DNA from: Microvirga rosea
Lineage (GTDB): Bacteria; Pseudomonadota; Alphaproteobacteria; Rhizobiales; Beijerinckiaceae
Assembly: GCF_020595095.1 (NCBI RefSeq)
Contig: NZ_JAJDOP010000020.1
Location: 1-44,814, forward strand
Length of the DNA stretch: 44,814 bases
Direction of reading: 5' to 3'
In this document: positions 7,790 to 16,060 of the stretch, in pieces
How the letters are laid out: the number at the start of each line of letters is the position of its first letter
Position numbering within the stretch: position 1 is the first letter of the stretch
Made by a program: the position numbers and the translations under genes
Notes under the pieces: generated by a model
What the model saw: the letters and a program-made list of their open reading frames with translations, nothing else
What the model was told of the DNA's origin: nothing
The model's database searches: none

Positions 7790-8868
7790 CGGCGTCCTGT
7801 CCGTTTCGGCTTTTGTTGTGAGCTTTCGGTTCGCGTTTCGGATCGTGGCTCGGCAGACGCAGTGCGAGGCCGCTTTGTCGGTTGGTCCGTCGTTGCACGA
7901 ACAATGAGTTCCGTTGGGATGATGATGCATTCGTCCCGGATCTGGCCTCTACTCAGAACCTCCGTCAGCAGCTTCACGGCCTGCGTGCCCGCGTCGGCGC
8001 TATGCGCCGCAACTGTCGTCAGGGGCGGATAGGTCGTGGCTGCGAGCACGTCGTCGAATCCGACGATGCTCATTTCCTGGGGAATGCGCCAGCCGAGATC
8101 GGCAAGTCCTGCCATGATGCCCTGAGCCACGAGATCGTCGAACGCGATCGTCGCTGTGACAGGCAGCTGTGCGAGTTCACCGGCCGCCTTTCGGCCAGCC
8201 TCGTGATTCGGGTGATAAGCAGGAACAGTCGTTAGATGGATTCCGAGCTTTTCGGCAGTCCTGACGGCGGCTTGCTGGCGCTGCTGGTTAGCCCATGAGG
8301 CGGGCGGACCACTCACGTAGGCGATGTGGCGGTGGTTCAGACTCGCAAGATGTTCGATAGCGGCCGCGATTCCAACGCTGACATCCATCAAAATTCGCGG
8401 CAGCCCCTCGATATCCCGGTTGATCAAAACCAGGGGGCGGCGCGCCGCGTGAGCCCGCACCCTCTCCTCGTCAAGGCGGGGCGAGGCCAGGATGAAGCCT
8501 TCGACCTGCGCCGCCATTTTGGTGAGAAGCATGTCCTCACGCTCCGGCTGCTCGTCCGAGTCGCCCAGGAAAACCGCATAGCCCGCGTGATCAGCGCGAG
8601 CCTGTGCAGCCCGAATGAGCGGCGGGAAGAACGGGTTAGCGATATCCGGGACGACGAGGGCGATATTACCCGCGCGACCTGTGCTCAAGGCGCGCGCAAC
8701 TTGGTTCGGAACATAGCCGATCTTTTCGGCCACTTCGTGGACGCGTTTTATTGTTTCCGGCTTCAGGAGGTCGGGCCGGCTGAAAGTCCGCGAAACGGTT
8801 GCACGCGACACACCAGCAGCTTGCGCCACTTGGCTGATCGTCGGCAGTCTCTTCGGGAGGCCTGTCAA
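7786..8868 (-). CDS. LacI-family transcriptional regulator of the amino-sugar operon
   Basis: 360 residues. Residues ~8-55 form the LacI helix-turn-helix and hinge (TISQVAQAAGVSRATVSRTF and NQVARALSTG), followed by a periplasmic-binding-protein-like effector domain (ALVVPDIANPFFPPLI, SIVGFDD near the C-terminus). The last ~30 residues form a basic, probably disordered tail. The start is TTG 8868, with AGGAG 7 bases upstream. The gene is first in the operon and its stop overlaps the nagB start. A palindromic operator of the LacI type sits in its own promoter, so it probably represses the operon until an amino-sugar phosphate binds. Functionally comparable to NagR/NagC-type regulators, but the effector is inferred. 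Confidence 0.9.
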   Translation of the reverse strand: MTGLPKRLPTISQVAQAAGVSRATVSRTFSRPDLLKPETIKRVHEVAEKIGYVPNQVARALSTGRAGNIALVVPDIANPFFPPLIRAAQARADHAGYAVFLGDSDEQPEREDMLLTKMAAQVEGFILASPRLDEERVRAHAARRPLVLINRDIEGLPRILMDVSVGIAAAIEHLASLNHRHIAYVSGPPASWANQQRQQAAVRTAEKLGIHLTTVPAYHPNHEAGRKAAGELAQLPVTATIAFDDLVAQGIMAGLADLGWRIPQEMSIVGFDDVLAATTYPPLTTVAAHSADAGTQAVKLLTEVLSRGQIRDECIIIPTELIVRATTDQPTKRPRTASAEPRSETRTESSQQKPKRTGRR

Positions 8869-8893
8869 AACGCAGCTCCTAGACTAGGCCTCC

Positions 8894-8923
8894 ATGTAAC
8901 CGGTTGCATAAGGATTTTGTCAA
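8894..8923 (-). promoter_or_regulatory. Promoter and LacI-type operator of the amino-sugar operon
   Basis: On the minus strand TTGACA (8923-8918) is followed after 18 bases by TTACAT (8899-8894), a plausible sigma-70 -35/-10 pair, 25 bases before the TTG start. The 16-bp near-perfect palindrome ATGTAACC/GGTTGCAT at 8894-8909 carries the central AACCGGTT typical of LacI-family operators and covers the -10 box. Binding there would block RNA polymerase. Confidence 0.75.
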
Positions 8924-8924
8924 G

Positions 8925-9543
8925 TGAACTTCCACAGCCCAGAGTACGCTGCGCCGCCTCCGGACAGCGTACCTAAAGTGGATACGCTTCTGGATCGATC
9001 CGATGCTCATCCTATTTGAGCAATGCATCGATTCGGCGGACCTCCGGCTCAGCACTATGCGCGGCTGGATCCCCTGTGACGAGCGGAGGTCCTCATGGCA
9101 CGAGTTCCTGTCGTATGAGCGACCGGTAACCCTGAACGTCCGGATTGGGTCAGGCAATGAAGTCCATTCACTTTTCAGAATGTCCGGTTCCGTGAGGACT
9201 GCTGCCCTCAAGCTAGTGTCCCAGGTGTGTCATTTCCGGGCGCTGCCGGCTTCCAAGTTCGCCGGTTTCGCTCAGACGGATATGGCTTAAGCCGTCATCT
9301 GACCTTTCCTCACTCAAGCCTGCGGCCGGACTTGTCACCAATGGGCGGCGACCAACTACGTGCTGCGCAAGACCAGGAGCCGGGATCTCGATGACTGGTC
9401 GGGGCTCATTGGACGCATATCGATCCAACCGGCTGGTATCTCGACGCGGTGTTGCAGGCGACAGCCTATGAAGGTGCGGCATCGACGCAACTCGCCCATC
9501 TCCGGATCGAAGGCGTCGGCTTCGTTTCCCTTCCCCATTACGC
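8925..9543. other. Intergenic region, no recognised gene
   Basis: About 620 bp without a supported gene. A 6-bp inverted repeat (AGCGTA / TACGCT, 8966-8988) lies near the amino-sugar promoter. Open frames on the plus strand near 9360-9550 (for example one containing DPTGWYLDAVLQATAYEG) have no start signal and no family I know; they may be relics. Confidence 0.4.
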
Positions 9544-10038
9544 CTATCGCAGTGAGGCCGTGAGTTCCCGCACGAACCGAGCCTGTTTGAATTCATTGAA
9601 GGTCAGGGCCATGAACTGCCCACGTGCTCCAGCTTTCGACAGCTCGTTCTTGGCACCGAGCCGGAACTTGGCACGGCTCATCGTCGCGCTCCCCCTGTTC
9701 CGCCAACGGGTCCAGATGCGCTCACGTGCAGCAGAGTATTGCACGATCCGATCATAGCGTCGCGCCAGGGGAAGCAGGCCGAGGCTCAGTGTGTCGAACT
9801 CCTCTCGCGTGAGCCGGCCGTCCCTGTCGGTGTCCATCGCGGCGAAGACGTTCGCGACGTATCGATTGAGTTCGATAGCTTCGATGCGGCCGTTTCCGTT
9901 GCGGTCGATGAGCCCGAAGACCGCCCGAGTCGCCCGGTCGATCTCCCCGGCCGGCACGGCGGCCAGGGCGGGTGTCGGCGCAAGGCCGATCGCGACAAGT
10001 GTCAGGCTGGAGGCGATGATCCCCTTAAAGCGTGCCAT
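9544..10038 (-). CDS. Exported EF-hand calcium-binding protein (paralogue 1)
   Basis: 164 residues, starting at ATG 10038 with AGGAG about 9 bases upstream. Residues 1-26 form a Sec signal peptide ending in ALAA. Two EF-hand loops follow: DRNGNGRIEAIE and, about 22 residues later, DTDRDGRLTREE, both with the Asp, Asp/Asn, Gly and Glu ligands intact. The C-terminal half is basic and contains RERIWTRWR and FNEFKQARFV, a pattern shared with the neighbour at 10094-10582. It should reside in the periplasm and bind calcium; the partner is unknown. The two genes are 55 bases apart and probably arose by tandem duplication. Confidence 0.87.
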   Translation of the reverse strand: MARFKGIIASSLTLVAIGLAPTPALAAVPAGEIDRATRAVFGLIDRNGNGRIEAIELNRYVANVFAAMDTDRDGRLTREEFDTLSLGLLPLARRYDRIVQYSAARERIWTRWRNRGSATMSRAKFRLGAKNELSKAGARGQFMALTFNEFKQARFVRELTASLR

Positions 10039-10093
10039 CGTCGCTGTCTCCTATGAGCGGATGGGTTGTCGTGAATCATTCGGACATGCGGCC

Positions 10094-10582
10094 TTACCTG
10101 AAGGCCGTTGCGAGATCCTGAACGAAGCGTGCCTGCTGGAACTCCGCGTAGCTCACGCCGAAATGGCCGCGAGAGACACGCAGGAGTTCGCCGCGCAGGT
10201 GCTGGCGAAAGGCGGCCCTAGTCACCTCCCTCGGCCGTGGCTGGCGCCAGCGCTGCCAGATGCGTTCGCGGGCATCGGCGTACAGCTTCAGTCGGTCATG
10301 ACGTTCCGCCAGGCCGCGCAAGCCGAAATCGAGATTTCGGAACTCGGCGTAAGTGAGCCTCAGGTTGCCGTCGGCGTCCAACATGGCGAAGGTATCGTCG
10401 GCGAAGCGCCTCATTTCGGCTCCATCGATCAGGCCGTCGCCGGTCCTGTCCATGCTGTCGAACAGCGTCCGCATTGCCCGTTCGAAGTCCGCGGCCCGGT
10501 CCGCCTGCGACGGAGCCGCCCGGACGGACAGGGCGGCGACGGCAATGGCGGCGACCGTGAAGGCCGCAACGGCTTTCCTCAT
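10094..10582 (-). CDS. Exported EF-hand protein (paralogue 2)
   Basis: ATG 10582 is chosen over the longer open frame because a GGGAGG site precedes it by about 7 bases and a signal peptide starts there (AAFTVAAIAVAALSVRAAP). The 162-residue product has a canonical EF-hand loop DRTGDGLIDGAE and a second, altered loop DADGNLRLTYAE in which the usual central glycine is leucine, so that site may bind calcium weakly. The C-terminal half matches that of the upstream paralogue (RERIWQRWR, YAEFQQARFV). Its gene lies immediately upstream of the other EF-hand gene on the minus strand, probably in one transcript. Confidence 0.85.
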   Translation of the reverse strand: MRKAVAAFTVAAIAVAALSVRAAPSQADRAADFERAMRTLFDSMDRTGDGLIDGAEMRRFADDTFAMLDADGNLRLTYAEFRNLDFGLRGLAERHDRLKLYADARERIWQRWRQPRPREVTRAAFRQHLRGELLRVSRGHFGVSYAEFQQARFVQDLATAFR

Positions 10583-10892
10583 CGTACCCTCCCTGGCCTT
10601 GCTCGAGGTCGTACCCAGCTCCAAGGGCGTCGGCTCGGCCGCGCTCGAGCCTGTGCTGTCCGGCATCCATTATAGACGGCTAAGACACAACCGACCGCGC
10701 CCCCAATGCTGTTGCTCCCGCGGGCGACCTGTCGCCGTGCCCAAAGCGTCGCACTAACCGTGAGTACGACCATCAGAACCGCGACATCCAGCGCAAGCCG
10801 TACAGGAGCGGGGCCGAAACGTTCATTCCCAGACGCAGGCGCATCGGTCACTCCCGCATAAGCCCCCCTCTTCGGCCGGCCAGTGCCCTGCG

Positions 10893-11192
10893 CTACCAGC
10901 GTCTGCGGCGGCGGCGTGTCCAATGGCCCGACACCCAGACCCATCGCCCGCGGCGGGCACTCCAGACCCATCGTCCGGGCACCCACACAAAGCCCGGACG
11001 GGGGCGTGGCCTTCGCTCGAACCGGGGTCGAGGAGCCGGAGGCCGACGCCCGGGATGTCCAGGCCTTCCCGGGCGGTTGGGCCAATCCGAACGGCTCGGC
11101 TGGGCCTCTGCCTCTGTGGTCGTCGAGGTTCCAACACTTGCAGCTACCGCCGCGCCAACCAACCAGTTCATGAACAACCGTCGTGACAGCAT
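10893..11192 (-). CDS. Small exported YXWGXW-like repeat protein
   Basis: 99 residues. ATG 11192 has a GGGAG site upstream. The first ~30 residues look like a signal peptide (SRRLFMNWLVGAAVAASVG, with two arginines). The middle is proline/arginine-rich, and the end holds aromatic repeats GFVWVPGRWVW and RWVWVSGHWTRRRR, the V-W-V-x-G-x-W pattern of the short YXWGXW family found in many proteobacterial envelopes. Function of that family is unknown; the basic, tryptophan-rich tail suggests contact with polymer or membrane. It is probably a single-gene unit or the start of the EF-hand transcript, about 310 bases from the next gene. Confidence 0.8.
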   Translation of the reverse strand: MLSRRLFMNWLVGAAVAASVGTSTTTEAEAQPSRSDWPNRPGRPGHPGRRPPAPRPRFERRPRPRPGFVWVPGRWVWSARRGRWVWVSGHWTRRRRRRW

Positions 11193-11223
11193 CTCGATCT
11201 CCCGTCGCGAAGGGACCGGACTA

Positions 11224-11793
11224 TCAGCTCACGGGCGGCGCCATCTCGCCCGCCGCCTCAAGACCATCGCTCGGGCTTGGGGGATGCGCGCGCGACAGGG
11301 CAGCCTGAAGCTTGGCTTCCTGCTCCGGTGACAGTGAAGAGCGGATCACCCGGCCCCTGAAACCGGACAGCTCGGCCAAAACCTTTTCGGGCTGCGACTT
11401 GCGGATCAGCAGGAACAGGGCGGAGGTCTCGGGCTTGAGGGTGTCACCGATCGACCTGATGAAGTCGTCGTTGATGCCATAGTCGATCATGTTGCCGGAT
11501 AAGGCTCCCGATCCCGCACCGACGGCACCGCCGATAGCAAAGCCGGCCAGCGGATTGAGGAACAAAAGACCGATGAGGCTGCCCCACAGGGCTCCTCGCA
11601 ATCCGCCGGACGCGGCCCCAAGGCTCACCAAGTTGACACTCTGCTTGATGCGTACGGATCCATCCGGGCTACGGATGGCTACAACCGCATCCTCAAGATC
11701 GATCAGGTATTCTTTTTGCAGCCGCGTCAGTTCGGTTAGGACGCGATCCGCATCGGTCGGGTTGTCGAACCCGACGACCACGAGCTCAGCCAT
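11224..11793 (-). CDS. DUF1269 family membrane protein
   Basis: 189 residues, ATG 11793 preceded by GAGGAG. The N-terminal ~60 residues are a ferredoxin-like soluble part (ELVVVGFDNPTDADRVL). A glycine-rich hairpin of hydrophobic segments follows (GLRGALWGSLIGLLFLNPLA, then GFAIGGAVGAGSGALSG at ~75-110), and then a soluble region with a LFLLI strand. This matches the DUF1269 family, often seen near stress and envelope genes, function unknown. Start and stop are well placed. Transcribed away from the lipoprotein gene at 12171. Confidence 0.88.
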   Translation of the reverse strand: MAELVVVGFDNPTDADRVLTELTRLQKEYLIDLEDAVVAIRSPDGSVRIKQSVNLVSLGAASGGLRGALWGSLIGLLFLNPLAGFAIGGAVGAGSGALSGNMIDYGINDDFIRSIGDTLKPETSALFLLIRKSQPEKVLAELSGFRGRVIRSSLSPEQEAKLQAALSRAHPPSPSDGLEAAGEMAPPVS

Positions 11794-12170
11794 GGGACGA
11801 TCTCCTCAAATGCTCAGGGGTCGCATGGGCACGCCATGAGAGTATCGACCGCAGGCGGCCTGGCTATCGGGTACAACCCTGAGACAGACCGAGGGATGTG
11901 GTGAGACCGCACCTAAAATTCGCCCATGCTTCGGCGACGATCCTGCGGCTCAAGGTTCGACGGGTGCCGGCGCATCTATCCATGCGACGTGTCAGGCTTG
12001 GCGCCTCCATCGCCAATGCTGCGAGACACGGTTGGAGCAGCCCCGGTTCAGGCTTCGTTCCGACCGTTTCCAGGGTTTGTCCCAATACCAATGCGCTTCG
12101 TGATGGCAGATGCTTCGATCGGCCCACCTCCGCGCGGGTCCGTGTCCCATTATCGAGAGGAGAACGTCAG
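11794..12170. other. Divergent intergenic region
   Basis: 377 bp between the divergent DUF1269 and glycine-zipper genes. Frames on both strands are open but lack start signals and recognisable sequence. It should contain both promoters; I could not assign boxes. Confidence 0.4.
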
Positions 12171-12446
12171 ATGAGAAGGAGCATCAGAGTCATTGCGGCA
12201 AGTGCCTTCATGCTGTTGGTGGCCGCCTGCGAGACCTCTGGCGAGCGGGCGGTCGGCGGGGCCGCGCTCGGCGGCATCGCGGGGGCCGCCATCGGTGGTG
12301 CGGCCACAGGCCGGGCCAGCGGTGCCTTGGCCGGGGCGGCCATTGGCGGGGTGGGCGGAGCGATCGTTGGCAGCGCAACTGCCCCGCGGAATCCGTGCCC
12401 CTACGGGACCTATCGCGACCGCTTCGGCAACATCTACTGCCGCTGA
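12171..12446 (+). CDS. Glycine-zipper lipoprotein
   Basis: ATG 12171 follows a GAGAGGAGA site and gives 91 residues; the much longer open frame upstream has no start signal. The N-terminus is a lipoprotein signal with lipobox LVAAC, so Cys becomes the lipidated first residue. Next comes a glycine-zipper stretch (GGAALGGIAGAAIGGAATG and again ALAGAAIGGVGGAIVG), which packs as a membrane helical hairpin. The end reads CPYGTYRDRFGNIYCR, with two cysteines that may form a disulphide. Outer-membrane or inner-membrane anchored stress-type lipoprotein; exact role unknown. Confidence 0.85.
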   Translation: MRRSIRVIAASAFMLLVAACETSGERAVGGAALGGIAGAAIGGAATGRASGALAGAAIGGVGGAIVGSATAPRNPCPYGTYRDRFGNIYCR

Positions 12447-12787
12447 GGGGCGGAACGGCAGGAACGGGTGAGGTATCCTTGACTGTCCCCTCTAACCCGC
12501 CCGTACCTTTCTCCAGATCGGTGCGTTACGGCCTCCGTAGCCCAGCCGCTTATCCGTGCGGCAACCAGCCATCGCGATTGAGGCTAGAGAAACACGGAGT
12601 ACCAACCCGGGGAGTGTCAAACAATGAATACTGGTCGTGTCGGATCCGCGGCTTTGACTGTCGCATGCGGTATCATAGGCCGAGGCGTAGCTGTCTCGAG
12701 GCGGAGCTGCTGCAGGACCCTCTGCGCTGACGATCAGACCTCCAGCCTCAGGCACATCTGCGACAGCCCCGTTCATTACTGCCGCAT
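12447..12787. other. Intergenic region, nothing recognised
   Basis: 341 bp between the lipoprotein gene and the convergent hydrolase gene. No supported gene and no clear terminator. Confidence 0.4.
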
Positions 12788-13558
12788 CTATTTCGCAGCA
12801 GACGCAGTCTCAATCAGTCCCGCCACAGCTCTTGGGTTTGATACCATCACAACGTGGGAAGCCCCATCAACCACAACCGTTTGCTTGGAGTGTGCTCGGG
12901 ATGCCATGAAGGCCATCGTTCTCGCCGGAATGTTCTTGTCTTTGGTACCGTAGACGAACCAGGAGGGCAGTCTCTTCCATGCAGCCTTGGTTGCAACCTC
13001 GTTCAGGGCTGCTTCGGCGACAGGACGTTGCGCCACTGACATTAGCATCGTCTGCTTCTCGGGGACGTCCGCTGCAAACTGCTCGCGGAACCTGTTCTGC
13101 TGGATATAGAGATCGTTACCACCACCCGAAAGGGCGACGGGAGGAGCAAGCGTGGGACTGAGCGTGCTCCCGGGGTACTTGCCTGTCAATTGGGCTGCTG
13201 ACTCGCCAACATCTGGTGCGAACGCCGCGACGTAGACAAGCGCTTTGACGTTCAAATGACCGTCCGCCGCCTCGCTGATGACTGATCCGCCATAGGAATG
13301 CCCTACAAGGACAACTGGCGACTTAATGTTGGATACCAGGTCTGCAACATAGCTCGCATCCGCACTGACGCCACGCAGGGGATTCGCAGCTGCCACGACA
13401 TGATAGCCATCCCTCTTGAGGATCGCGGTGACTCCGTTCCAACTGCTGGAATCAGCAAATGCGCCGTGAACCAGAACAATCGTAGGCTTCTCCGTTGGCT
13501 GCGCGATTGCACTGCTGGCGCTAAGCGCGACTGCCATGATAGCGAGCAAATTCTTCAT
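12788..13558 (-). CDS. Exported alpha/beta hydrolase (full length)
   Basis: ATG 13558 (MKNLLAIMAV) is chosen because AGGAAA precedes it and a Sec signal peptide ending in SAIAQ starts there; upstream codons lack these. The 256-residue product has the alpha/beta-hydrolase core: oxyanion strand IVLVHGAFADSSSW, nucleophile elbow GHSYGG (Ser) and C-terminal GASHVVM with the catalytic His. The HGAFADSSSW/GHSYGG combination is typical of small esterase-like or hydroxynitrile-lyase-like hydrolases. Periplasmic; substrate unknown. The gene at 38797 encodes a related protein lacking the C-terminal part. Confidence 0.88.
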   Translation of the reverse strand: MKNLLAIMAVALSASSAIAQPTEKPTIVLVHGAFADSSSWNGVTAILKRDGYHVVAAANPLRGVSADASYVADLVSNIKSPVVLVGHSYGGSVISEAADGHLNVKALVYVAAFAPDVGESAAQLTGKYPGSTLSPTLAPPVALSGGGNDLYIQQNRFREQFAADVPEKQTMLMSVAQRPVAEAALNEVATKAAWKRLPSWFVYGTKDKNIPARTMAFMASRAHSKQTVVVDGASHVVMVSNPRAVAGLIETASAAK

Positions 13559-13949
13559 TGCGTAGTTTCCTCTCATACTTGAAGTTGACATAGCTGCGAG
13601 CCCACCGCTCGCGTCTTGAACTGCATCATTGCCGATCATTCGGCAAAATGGATCACGGAGTAGTTCATAGGGCCTCTATTTCGCGCGACTGGGTACTTGT
13701 AGCTAGAACCGCTGCTGCAGAGCGGAGGCTATATAGAGACAGGATTGGACTTCGCTTTCGGCAATCCGCCGATGAATGGGCTCGCGCCCCTCGCGGCGTT
13801 CAGTTCAGCGGGGATGGAAGGACCACGAGGCATATTAACCTTGCAGCCTCTTTGCGACAGATCTTAATCATCGAGGGGACGCTGAGAATGGCAGGGTCTC
13901 TATCTTCGATAAGCCCAACGTCGTCCCCCGGCACTCAGCAAACACGCGA
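13559..13949. other. Intergenic region, nothing recognised
   Basis: 391 bp between two minus-strand genes. It must hold the promoter of the hydrolase at 12788-13558. No further gene is supported. Confidence 0.4.
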
Positions 13950-14462
13950 TCATTGTCCGTACCGGGTGAAGACGTAATCATGCCCTCGAACGCGAGCCTC
14001 ATGGCAGGCGAAGCAGGTTTCATGCTGCGCCTCGTTCACCGGCTTGCCCGCGATGAAACGTCCGAATCCCCAACCGCCAGAGGTCGCATATTTCTTGGAA
14101 TCCTTGACCATGACCTGGACCGTTGTAGCTGCCCCAGGAACTGAGGCCGGCTCGAACTCAGGCGACTGGATCCGCTTCCATGCGAGCTTCACGAGCACAG
14201 TGCCGTCCGGAAACGGCAAGGTATCGGCCCGATAAGCCTCGATTGCAGTGGAGTTCCCGACAACCGCGCGAAGCTCATTCAAGGGATCACCCTCTAAGGC
14301 GGGTGCCACAAGCTTCCAGTCGCGATAGCCGTCTGGTAGCGTCACTCCGTAGATCGGTGAGGCGTTCGAGGGGGGCGGATCCCGTTCTGCCCCCACCACG
14401 GCCAAGCCCGTTCCGGCGGAAACCACTGCGAGCGCCCCCAGCGCGATATAGATGGGTTTCAT
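13950..14462 (-). CDS. Cytochrome P460 family protein
   Basis: ATG 14462 has GAGGAG about 8 bases before it and begins a signal or anchor peptide (IYIALGALAVVSAGTGLAVV). The 170-residue product shows the P460 family pattern: LPDGYRDWKLV near the N-terminus, a central beta region and a single haem-binding CFACH near the C-terminus followed by DYVFTRY. Members are periplasmic haem proteins related to hydroxylamine-oxidising cytochromes; many homologues in heterotrophs have unknown physiological substrates. Immediately downstream of the Tat-exported hydrolase (22 bases), so probably co-transcribed with it. Confidence 0.9.
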   Translation of the reverse strand: MKPIYIALGALAVVSAGTGLAVVGAERDPPPSNASPIYGVTLPDGYRDWKLVAPALEGDPLNELRAVVGNSTAIEAYRADTLPFPDGTVLVKLAWKRIQSPEFEPASVPGAATTVQVMVKDSKKYATSGGWGFGRFIAGKPVNEAQHETCFACHEARVRGHDYVFTRYGQ

Positions 14463-14484
14463 CAAGATGCTCCTCGCCTGGGAT

Positions 14485-15546
14485 CTAGAACCGATCGACA
14501 TCGATAACCGCCTTTGCAAAGGCTTCGGGCGCCTCCTGCGGGAGATTGTGACCGACCCCGCCGGTGATTAGCCTATGTTCATATTTCCCGGTGAATTTCT
14601 TAGCGTATGCAGTTGGGTCGGGATGTGGGGCACCATTGGCGTCGCCTTCCATCGTAATCGTAGGCACGTGGATTACCGGAGCTTTGGCGAGCACGTTTTC
14701 GAGCTCATCGTACCGGCGCTCGCCCTCAGATAGGCCAAGCCGCCAACGGTAATTGTCGATGACGATAGCGACATGATCCGGATTCTGGAACGACTTCGCG
14801 CTACGCACAAATGTCTCCTCGGCAAAGTTCCAGTGAGGTGATGCAAGGCGCCATATCAACTTTGCGAAATCGTCGGTGTACTTCGAATATCCCTCGCGGC
14901 CGCGAGCAGTAGCAAAATAGTATTGGTACCACCATTGCAGTTCAGCTTGGGGAGGCAGTGGCGCTCGGTTTGCTTCCTGGCTTCCGATGAGATACCCACT
15001 GACCGAGACCATGGCGTTGCAGCGATCCGGCCAGATTGCAGCGATAATGTTCGCGGTACGCGCGCCCCAATCATACCCGCCAATCGTCGCCTTCTGAATA
15101 CCGAGGGCGTCCATAAATGCAATGATATCAGCCGCAATGGCAGCCTGTTGGCCGTTGCGAACAGCTTCATCAGACAGGAACCGCGTCGTTCCGTAACCAC
15201 GCAAGAAGGGGACGACAACGCGATAACCCGCCTCTACGAGGATCGACGCTGCATCGACATAGCTGTGGATGTCGTAAGGCCAACCGTGCAATAGAATGAC
15301 GGCAGGGCCGTCGTCGGGACCTTCCTCGGCATAGCCGACATTCAAAAGTCCGGCCTTGATCTGCCGAATGGCTCTGAATGATCTTTGCGACTGGGAGTGT
15401 CCTCCGGCCGCCGGCCGCTTTTGGTCCTCTTGCGCATCTGCGATTGCTATCCCACCCAAGTGTGTAGCGGCAAAAGTCGCGGCAGCGATACCGAACAGGC
15501 GTCGACGGTCGCGGTTGATCGGGTCAGCAGCTGAAGTTGTGTTCAT
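14485..15546 (-). CDS. Tat-exported alpha/beta hydrolase, epoxide-hydrolase/haloalkane-like (paralogue 1)
   Basis: Start ATG 15546 (MNTTSAADP) fits GGAG 9 bases upstream better than the ATG nine bases earlier. The N-terminus has a twin-arginine signal (RDRRRLFGIAAATFA). The ~350-residue protein carries HGWPYDIHSY (oxyanion), GYDWGART (nucleophile Asp in the G-x-D-W-G elbow of epoxide hydrolases/dehalogenases) and GGVGHNLPQEAP (catalytic His). An Asp nucleophile indicates hydrolysis of epoxides, halides or similar rather than esters. A close paralogue lies at 35595-36647. Sits between ohr upstream (64 bases) and cytochrome P460 downstream. Confidence 0.88.
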   Translation of the reverse strand: MNTTSAADPINRDRRRLFGIAAATFAATHLGGIAIADAQEDQKRPAAGGHSQSQRSFRAIRQIKAGLLNVGYAEEGPDDGPAVILLHGWPYDIHSYVDAASILVEAGYRVVVPFLRGYGTTRFLSDEAVRNGQQAAIAADIIAFMDALGIQKATIGGYDWGARTANIIAAIWPDRCNAMVSVSGYLIGSQEANRAPLPPQAELQWWYQYYFATARGREGYSKYTDDFAKLIWRLASPHWNFAEETFVRSAKSFQNPDHVAIVIDNYRWRLGLSEGERRYDELENVLAKAPVIHVPTITMEGDANGAPHPDPTAYAKKFTGKYEHRLITGGVGHNLPQEAPEAFAKAVIDVDRF

Positions 15547-15610
15547 TTGATTCATCTCCGTTTCACTACAGTAGCTAAAGTGCCTAGACTGGCCATCCAC
15601 TCGCGCAGAG

Positions 15611-16027
15611 CTAGTTGACTCGAATATCAACCTCGACGTTGTTGCGTGTAGCTTTTGAGTATGGACACGTCTGGTGGGCGGCCATCACAACCGCCTGGGC
15701 GATCTCATGATCCAAACCCGGGAGACTTATGTTAAGACGCGCGCTTAGGAAGAAGGTGCCATCCTGAGTATTAAGATCAATCTCTGCGTCGATTGCTGTG
15801 CTGGCAGGCAAGGCGATATTCATCTTGTGCGCCGCAATAGCCATCGCGCCTTCGAAACAGACTGACCAACCGGCGGCAAACAACTGCTCCGGGTTAGTCC
15901 CGGCACCGACACTCCCGGGCGTTGAGAGCCTGATGTCCAGTCGGCCGTCGGAGCTCCGGGAAGATCCTTCTCGTCCGCCTATTGTGCGCACAATCGCCGT
16001 ATATAGCTTTTTCGGTTGCGTAGTCAT
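15611..16027 (-). CDS. ohr: Organic hydroperoxide resistance protein, Ohr/OsmC family (paralogue 1)
   Basis: Thiol peroxidase that reduces organic and fatty-acid hydroperoxides using lipoylated proteins. ATG 16027 is chosen because AGGAGG lies 10 bases upstream. The 138-residue product has the Ohr signature: NPEQLFAAGWSVCFEGA with the peroxidatic Cys and QTCPYSKATR with the resolving Cys, plus the catalytic Arg region early on. No OhrR-type MarR regulator is adjacent. Clustered with Tat-exported hydrolases upstream and downstream on the same strand. A second ohr is at 32853-33269. Confidence 0.94.
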   Translation of the reverse strand: MTTQPKKLYTAIVRTIGGREGSSRSSDGRLDIRLSTPGSVGAGTNPEQLFAAGWSVCFEGAMAIAAHKMNIALPASTAIDAEIDLNTQDGTFFLSARLNISLPGLDHEIAQAVVMAAHQTCPYSKATRNNVEVDIRVN

Positions 16028-16060
16028 TGGGTTCAAACCTCCTGCAAATCGAGTTTCCGA

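Noticed and set aside
10579..11085. 168-residue minus-strand frame overlapping the EF-hand and YXWGXW genes
   Set aside because: It overlaps two better genes, has no start signal and only a short hydrophobic stretch.
11898..12170. N-terminal extension of the glycine-zipper protein
   Set aside because: The lipoprotein signal and ribosome site start at 12171.
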